Shown here: in pieces, positions 7,585 through 10,513 of the stretch | Numbering within the stretch: position 1 is the stretch's first letter | How the letters are laid out: every line of letters starts with the position of its first letter | Assembly: GCA_009697495.1 (NCBI GenBank) | Contig: SHUN01000055.1 | Location: forward strand, 1-10,513 | Reading direction: 5' to 3' | From: Bryobacterales bacterium | GTDB taxonomy: Bacteria > Acidobacteriota > Terriglobia > Bryobacterales > Bryobacteraceae | DNA length: 10,513 nt | Made by a program: the position numbers and the translations under genes | The notes under the pieces: model-generated | Seen by the model: the letters and a program-made list of their open reading frames with translations, nothing else | Databases searched by the model: none | What the model was told of the DNA's origin: nothing

Positions 7585-7624
7585 AATAATGGTCCGGTTG
7601 CGTATTCAATAATGCGGTTGCATA
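7585..7624 (+). repeat. Direct repeat overlapping the -35 region of the small secreted protein gene
   Basis: AATAATGgtcCGGTTGCgTA (7585-7604) is repeated as AATAATGCGGTTGCATA (7608-7624), the second copy lacking three bases. Copies start 23 bp apart, close to two helical turns, and the second covers the proposed -35 hexamer at 7618-7623. This geometry would suit a transcription factor that binds direct repeats. No regulator gene is visible nearby. Confidence 0.4.
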
Positions 7625-7647
7625 CCGCCCGGTTTGTAGGGTATAGT
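7618..7647 (+). promoter_or_regulatory. Probable sigma-70-type promoter for the small secreted protein gene
   Basis: TTGCAT (7618-7623) and TATAGT (7642-7647, 5 of 6 matches to TATAAT) are separated by 18 bp in the gap between the lipoprotein stop and the next start. Transcription would begin near 7654, giving a leader of about 42 nt with a small hairpin (GGACC/GGTCC around 7658-7672) before the Shine-Dalgarno AGGGAG at 7681-7686. Confidence 0.5.
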
Positions 7648-7695
7648 TCGATATCGAGGACCAACCCGGTCCGAGTTCCCAGGGAGACCATTAAA

Positions 7696-7992
7696 ATGAA
7701 GAAGCTAATTCTCGCCATGTCCGTCGCTGCGATGGGCATTTACGGGGCCGAACTGAAGGGTTCGATCTCCGATTCCGGCTGTGGCGCCAAGCACGGCCCC
7801 GGCAAAGAAAACGCAGGCTGCGTCACCAGCTGCATCGGCAAAGGCGGATCGCCCGTGTTGGTCACAGCCGACGGCAAAGTGATCAAAATCCACAATGCTG
7901 ACGCTGTTGACAAGAAGTTCTACGGCAAGGCCGTTACCATCGAAGGCAAGGTGGACGGTGACTCCGTCCATGTCGCCAAAATCTCCGAGTAA
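7696..7992 (+). CDS. Small secreted Cys-containing protein of unknown function
   Basis: 98 residues from the ATG at 7696, chosen because AGGGAG lies 9 nt upstream and because it begins a clear Sec signal peptide (MKKLILAMSVAAMGIYGA, cleavage probably after residue 18). Extending the frame back to 7612 would run through the promoter. The mature part of about 80 residues has SDSGCGAKHGPGKENAGCVTSC (written in two parts: C29 and H33, then C42 and C46), a pattern of three cysteines and a nearby histidine that could bind a metal or form a disulfide. It ends with a beta-rich tail (GKAVTIEGKVDGDSVHVAKI) resembling an OB-fold strand pair. Short secreted proteins of this look are familiar in Acidobacteriota and are mostly annotated hypothetical. 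It has its own promoter and is followed by a terminator hairpin, so it is probably monocistronic. No function is claimed. Confidence 0.85.
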   Translation: MKKLILAMSVAAMGIYGAELKGSISDSGCGAKHGPGKENAGCVTSCIGKGGSPVLVTADGKVIKIHNADAVDKKFYGKAVTIEGKVDGDSVHVAKISE

Positions 7993-8006
7993 TTTTCCGA
8001 ACGACC

Positions 8007-8040
8007 AGAAAGGGCGGGCGCGCAAGCGTCCGCCCTTTCT
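8007..8040. terminator. Strong hairpin between convergent genes, probable bidirectional terminator
   Basis: AGAAAGGGCGGGCG (8007-8020) pairs with CGTCCGCCCTTTCT (8027-8040): a 14-bp stem with one G-U wobble and a 6-nt loop. It fills the 52-bp gap between the stop of the small secreted protein gene and the stop of the PLP enzyme gene, which is where a shared terminator is expected. On the plus strand the stem ends in a short TTTCT; there is no long T-tract on either strand. Confidence 0.75.
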
Positions 8041-8044
8041 GCGT

Positions 8045-9112
8045 CTACTGCAGCTTTCCGCGCCCGTCGACAGTCCAGCTTTCAACGACCTGATCCCCGC
8101 GCACGCCGTAAATTCGCTCATGTAAATTCACCGCCACGCAAATGTGATTTGGCAGCACCCGCACCCGTTCGCCAACTTTTCGCTGATGCCCGGCGTGTTT
8201 CACGTACCCGTGCTCCTCGTTCATCTTTTCAAACAGCGCATCCGGCGCGTCCAGGAACAAGCCAAATCCGTCCACTATCGCCCGGTCCGACGAAAACGTT
8301 TTCGACCCGCCGTCGATCACAAACTGCCCCGGCACGCTTGTCGAAACCACCGTCGCAATAATCGTCGCCGCGCAATCTGCCAGCGTGCAAGCCCCGGATA
8401 GCACAACGTTCCGGTCATTGAAAATGTAAGTGCCAGGCCGGATTTCATTCATCCCCGCCACTTCATGCGAGTGCCACATCGTCGGCGTTGTGCCGCCTGA
8501 TACCACTGGCAGCGCAAACCCGGCCGCCGCCGCTTCGGCCACCAATCCCTGAATCAGCGTTGACAACGCAGCCAGCGCGCCAGGGTCCTGATTCTTGATG
8601 TGGCCCGGATAAAACGCCATCCCGCGCAGTTCAATTCCCTTCAATGGCGCCAGCCCCCGCAGCAGGCTCACGAACAACTCCGGCTGCACCCCGACGCGAT
8701 GCAGCCCCGCGTCCACTTCGGCTAGAACCCCAATCGGTATCCCCGCCGCCGCGGCCGCTTCCGCAATCGGCCGTGCCGCTTCCACGCTATCTACCGACAC
8801 CGTCACGCGCGTCTTCTTCGCCACCTCCACCAGCCGCCGCATTTTTTCCGCGCCAAAGATCGGGAAGGCGATCAACAAATCCTCCGTCCCCGATGCCAGC
8901 ATCACTTCGGCCTCGGTGACCTTGGCCACGGTCAGCCCAGCCGCCCCATTCGCCAACTGCCGCGCGCCCAGCAGCGGGCTCTTGTGCGTCTTCGTGTGCG
9001 GACGCAGTCGCAACCCGTGCGCCCGCGTGTATTCCGCCATGCGGATCAGGTTCCGCTCCATTACATCCAAATCGACCACTAGGGCCGGCGTGTCCAGTTC
9101 GTGAATGTGCAT
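8045..9112 (-). CDS. D-threonine aldolase/D-serine dehydratase-like PLP enzyme (alanine-racemase fold)
   Basis: 355 residues from the ATG at 9112. The TTG just before it is also in frame but is less likely. The fold-type III barrel is shown by LDTPALVVDLDVMERN at the start and RPHTKTHKSP, whose lysine K41 (numbered from this ATG) should bind pyridoxal phosphate. AEVDAGLHRVGV, the PGH segment, VVSGGTTPTMW and MNEIRPGTYIFND are family motifs that line the cofactor. The C-terminal beta-domain has LPNHICVAVN, the His-x-Cys pair (H323/C325) that holds the divalent metal. Known for the family: D-threonine aldolases split D-3-hydroxy amino acids to glycine and an aldehyde, and D-serine/hydroxyaspartate dehydratases eliminate water; sequence alone does not separate these. 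The start codon shares one base with the stop of the preceding secreted-protein gene (TGATG), which suggests coupled translation. No signal peptide, so cytoplasmic. Confidence 0.92.
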   Translation of the reverse strand: MHIHELDTPALVVDLDVMERNLIRMAEYTRAHGLRLRPHTKTHKSPLLGARQLANGAAGLTVAKVTEAEVMLASGTEDLLIAFPIFGAEKMRRLVEVAKKTRVTVSVDSVEAARPIAEAAAAAGIPIGVLAEVDAGLHRVGVQPELFVSLLRGLAPLKGIELRGMAFYPGHIKNQDPGALAALSTLIQGLVAEAAAAGFALPVVSGGTTPTMWHSHEVAGMNEIRPGTYIFNDRNVVLSGACTLADCAATIIATVVSTSVPGQFVIDGGSKTFSSDRAIVDGFGLFLDAPDALFEKMNEEHGYVKHAGHQRKVGERVRVLPNHICVAVNLHERIYGVRGDQVVESWTVDGRGKLQ

Positions 9113-9768
9113 CAAGGCTTATAGGATATTACGAACTTGCCCGCCGGTCCGCGGTACCACACTTCCAAATCTTTCAGTTTGTGTTTCCCGTCGAGGGAAA
9201 AATACAGCAGCCCCTTCACCGGCGTCAACGTTTTTCCGTATTGCAGCTCTTTCGATTTCAGCGTCGCCAGAATCGGATTCGCCACGGCATCATTCTTCGT
9301 TTCGATCTTCGTATCCACCGCCTGTGACGCGGAGTTGCCAATCCCGCCGCCGCCGTTTCCCATCGACCGCGGACGCCCTCCCGTCCCCGGAATGCCGCCA
9401 ATCACCGGCGCGTTCGGACTGTCTCCCGCCATCACGCCACCGCCCCCGCGCTGCTCTTTCACCACAATCGCGCCCTGTCCAGCCAATTGGCTGGGATGGA
9501 ACGCCGGCGATTTCTGCGCGTCCTTGTTTGAGAACAGCGTCCAGTCTTCCCGTTCAACATCCAGCGCCTCGCCCCCCCGCGGCGTCACCGTGATTTCCAA
9601 AACCGCCACGGAACCATCGAAATCGTGGCCAATCATCCGCTTCACGCTCTCGCGGTCAGCGTAAATGACGGACTCCACCATCACCCGGTCATTCTCGAAC
9701 TGCCCCGGCGGACGTTTCACCTGTGCCGATAACACACAAACAGCCAGCAAAAAGGCGAGACGAATCAT
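9112..9768 (-). CDS. Secreted protein of unknown function with DUF4352-like beta-sandwich features and a Gly-rich insert
   Basis: 218 residues from the ATG at 9768. The frame is open further upstream, but that extension is Arg/Pro/Gly-rich shadow sequence antisense to the divergent gene. This ATG starts a clear signal peptide (MIRLAFLLAVCVLSAQ, cleavage near residue 16). The N-terminal half (about 50-105: SVAVLEITVTPRGGEALDVE, EDWTLFSN) and C-terminal half (about 180-216: LTPVKGLLYFSLDGKHKLKD, LEVWYRGPAGKFVISY) resemble the two halves of DUF4352-type, immunoglobulin-like extracytoplasmic domains. They are separated by a low-complexity Gly/Ser/Asn-rich insert (about 108-147) that is probably disordered. 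No Shine-Dalgarno is visible; a TATAAT lies 6 nt upstream of the ATG. It is translationally linked to the PLP enzyme gene by TGATG, although a secreted and a cytoplasmic protein make an odd pair. Domain likeness is my inference from pattern; function unknown. Confidence 0.78.
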   Translation of the reverse strand: MIRLAFLLAVCVLSAQVKRPPGQFENDRVMVESVIYADRESVKRMIGHDFDGSVAVLEITVTPRGGEALDVEREDWTLFSNKDAQKSPAFHPSQLAGQGAIVVKEQRGGGGVMAGDSPNAPVIGGIPGTGGRPRSMGNGGGGIGNSASQAVDTKIETKNDAVANPILATLKSKELQYGKTLTPVKGLLYFSLDGKHKLKDLEVWYRGPAGKFVISYKP

Positions 9769-9774
9769 GATTGC

Positions 9775-9780
9775 ATTATA
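9775..9780 (-). promoter_or_regulatory. Consensus -10 hexamer placed for a leaderless transcript
   Basis: On the minus strand a perfect TATAAT (9780 to 9775) is followed by six bases and then the ATG at 9768. Transcription normally starts 6-8 nt after the -10 box, so the mRNA would begin at or next to the start codon, matching the absence of a Shine-Dalgarno. The -35 position (GCTCGC at 17 bp) does not match consensus. Confidence 0.4.
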
Positions 9781-9818
9781 CGTCTCAAGAAATCCCCGCG
9801 AGCGTCGAAGAGCTTTAC

Positions 9819-10136
9819 ATGGACCGGTTCCTCGATAATGCGGCGCGGATCTTCGAGGGGGGCCAGTCCGCGGTCCAGGCTGGATGCAGTACGTCCGCCT
9901 GGACCGTTCTAATCGCTCGCGAAGGCGGCATCCGCATGGTGGCCGATAGCGATTGGCCGCTCGATTCCCTCGCCCGCGAGTCCGGCGCTGAAATGGCCTA
10001 CCGCGTGTCCGTGAACGCTTCCCGAATCCTCGTCGACGGCATCTCCCACGGTCGCCGCTGTGCCCTCCAGTCGGAGCCGCCGGAGGCCATCTTCCGCCGC
10101 CTTTTGCCGGATCGCCGTCAGTATCAGCTCGCCTGA
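9819..10136 (+). CDS. Small conserved-looking cytoplasmic protein, unknown function
   Basis: 105 residues from the ATG at 9819, preceded 6 nt earlier by GAAGAG (9807-9812). The frame opens at a TTG at 9771, right after an in-frame stop; the longer form would add 16 residues and leave only 2 bp to the divergent gene, so the ATG is preferred but not certain. Coding character is supported by strong G/C preference at third codon positions through the whole frame and by sensible composition: an amphipathic N-terminal helix (MDRFLDNAARIFEGGQ), a central segment (TVLIAREGGIRMVADSDWPL) and a C-terminal basic helix (EAIFRRLLPDRRQYQ). No signal peptide, membrane helix or known motif. I do not recognise a named family. 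The gene diverges from the secreted-protein/PLP-enzyme pair over 50 bp, so shared control is possible. Confidence 0.7.
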   Translation: MDRFLDNAARIFEGGQSAVQAGCSTSAWTVLIAREGGIRMVADSDWPLDSLARESGAEMAYRVSVNASRILVDGISHGRRCALQSEPPEAIFRRLLPDRRQYQLA

Positions 10137-10175
10137 GTGTGTGAGGCTCCATAAATACCTCCGCGTCCTATTTCC

Positions 10176-10194
10176 GCGCTTCGGCGTTTCTTTT
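10176..10194 (+). terminator. Possible weak intrinsic terminator after the 105-aa gene
   Basis: GCGC-TTCG-GCGT (10176-10187) forms a 4-bp stem, one pair being G-U, capped by the very stable UUCG tetraloop. It is followed at once by TTTCTTTT (bases 10187-10194 including the last stem base). It sits 40 nt after the stop at 10136. The stem is short, so efficiency is doubtful. Confidence 0.4.
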
Positions 10195-10420
10195 ACCATC
10201 TGGATGATCTGGAGTTACCAGGCCGATGGAGTTCCTGCGTACACGTTGCGGCATGGTTGATCACGCCCCGCTTCTCAATGAACTCGCCGCTGCCGGCCAC
10301 CCCGCGCATCTCATTCGTCTGCCAATGCGCTGCGCCTGTGCCGACGCGCTACCCAAATCAACGCTATCACCTGAGCTATGCACAGCTTCGTGCCCGCGTT
10401 TGCGGGCGGAAACGCGGTGA
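10195..10420 (+). other. Intergenic region without a convincing gene; several short potential RNA helices
   Basis: No recognisable gene lies here. On the plus strand several perfect short helices can form: CCATC (10196-10200) with GATGG (10225-10229) enclosing CTGG/CCAG (10209-10212/10218-10221); GCGCAT (10304-10309) with ATGCGC (10325-10330); CTGTGC (10336-10341) with GCACAG (10380-10385); and GCCCGC-GTTT-GCGGGC (10392-10407). Single 5-6 bp helices are common by chance in GC-rich DNA, so only their position upstream of the strong structure at 10421-10513 makes them worth listing. Two short plus-strand frames here (10226-10420 and 10257-10451) look faintly protein-like but are not supported as genes. 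Confidence 0.35.
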
Positions 10421-10513
10421 ACCATTTGGTGACCTCGAGAACATGGGGTAAAACAGTAGTGCCGCGAAGATTTCAGCTTCGCGGACCGGCCCCAAGGAGG
10501 TCACCCAAATGGT
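10421..10513 (+). promoter_or_regulatory. Candidate translational cis-regulatory RNA: stem sequestering Shine-Dalgarno and start codon
   Basis: ACCATTTGGTGACCTC (10421-10436) is the reverse complement of GAGGTCACCCAAATGGT (10497-10513) except for one bulged C, giving 16 base pairs. The 3' arm contains the last four bases of the Shine-Dalgarno AAGGAGG (10494-10500) and the whole ATG (10509-10511). Between the arms TGGGG (10444-10448) pairs with CCCCA (10490-10494), and CCGCGAAG (10462-10469) pairs perfectly with CTTCGCGG (10477-10484) around a 7-nt loop, so the fold is one long interrupted hairpin. In RNA this would hide the ribosome-binding site. The trigger is unknown: metabolite, temperature, protein and small RNA are all possible. 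A DNA-level role (operator, or an element end) is the main alternative. A weak promoter-like pair inside it (TTGGTG 10426-10431, 17 bp, TAAAAC 10449-10454) would leave out the 5' arm if used. Confidence 0.6.
10509..10513 (+). CDS. Start of a plus-strand gene truncated by the window edge
   Basis: ATG at 10509-10511 follows a full-strength Shine-Dalgarno AAGGAGG (10494-10500) with an 8-nt spacer, the best ribosome-binding site in the window. Only the start codon and two further bases are visible, so the product is unknown. Confidence 0.6.

Noticed and set aside
7612..7695. 28-codon N-terminal extension of the 98-aa protein
   Set aside because: It covers the likely promoter and leader; the internal ATG has a good Shine-Dalgarno and starts a signal peptide.
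9769..10152. 128-codon upstream extension of the secreted-protein frame on the minus strand
   Set aside because: The extension is Arg/Pro/Gly-rich and antisense to the 105-aa gene; a clean signal peptide begins at 9768.
10196..10230. Resemblance of GATCTGGAGTTACCAGG to the 3' half of a TPP riboswitch
   Set aside because: The CTGAGA element and the other conserved TPP helices are absent at the expected positions.
10341..10391. tRNA-like D-arm on the minus strand (TAGCTCAGGTGATAGCG near 10364-10380)
   Set aside because: No T-arm with a GTTCGAAT-type loop, no matching acceptor stem and no anticodon arm of correct spacing could be found, so it is a chance resemblance.

Overview
The window looks like a chromosomal segment of a moderately GC-rich Gram-negative soil bacterium, most likely of the phylum Acidobacteriota (Solibacter/Bryobacter-like). 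This is an inference. It rests on a beta-barrel-like C-terminus at the left edge, Tat-like leaders on FMN-dependent hydroxy-acid oxidase proteins, a DUF4097 lipoprotein, and small secreted proteins of a style common in that phylum. No rRNA, CRISPR array or insertion sequence is visible, and no acceptable tRNA was found.

Layout. Bases 1-98 are the last codons of a + strand gene, probably an outer-membrane TonB-dependent receptor. Bases 102-6574 hold four minus-strand genes read right to left: full-length pyruvate carboxylase, a cation diffusion facilitator (CDF) 24 bp further on, then two tandem FMN-dependent alpha-hydroxy-acid oxidase paralogues that overlap by ATGA. The first paralogue has a complete active site. 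The second keeps FMN-contact residues but has lost the catalytic histidine and the substrate-binding residues. Facing away from pyruvate carboxylase, across a very short gap, is a DUF4097-type lipoprotein (6640-7572) with a strict 9-residue Asn-Gly ladder. A small secreted Cys-containing protein follows (7696-7992), with its own promoter and a terminator hairpin.

Bases 8045-9768 carry a second minus-strand pair: a secreted protein of unknown function, then a D-threonine aldolase/D-serine dehydratase-like PLP enzyme, joined by a one-base stop/start overlap. A small + strand gene (9819-10136) diverges from this pair.

The last 370 bases contain no convincing gene. Their right end is the most striking non-coding signal in the window: a 16-bp inverted repeat (one bulge) that would bury the Shine-Dalgarno sequence and AUG of a gene beginning at 10509. 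An inner 5-bp stem and an 8-bp hairpin lie between its arms. This is a strong candidate for a translational cis-regulatory RNA, although its ligand or trigger, its 5' end and the gene it controls cannot be seen here.

How the genes may work together: pyruvate carboxylase makes oxaloacetate from pyruvate, and an alpha-hydroxy-acid oxidase/dehydrogenase could feed it by oxidising lactate or a related 2-hydroxy acid. The CDF exporter may balance a divalent metal. These links come from gene order only.
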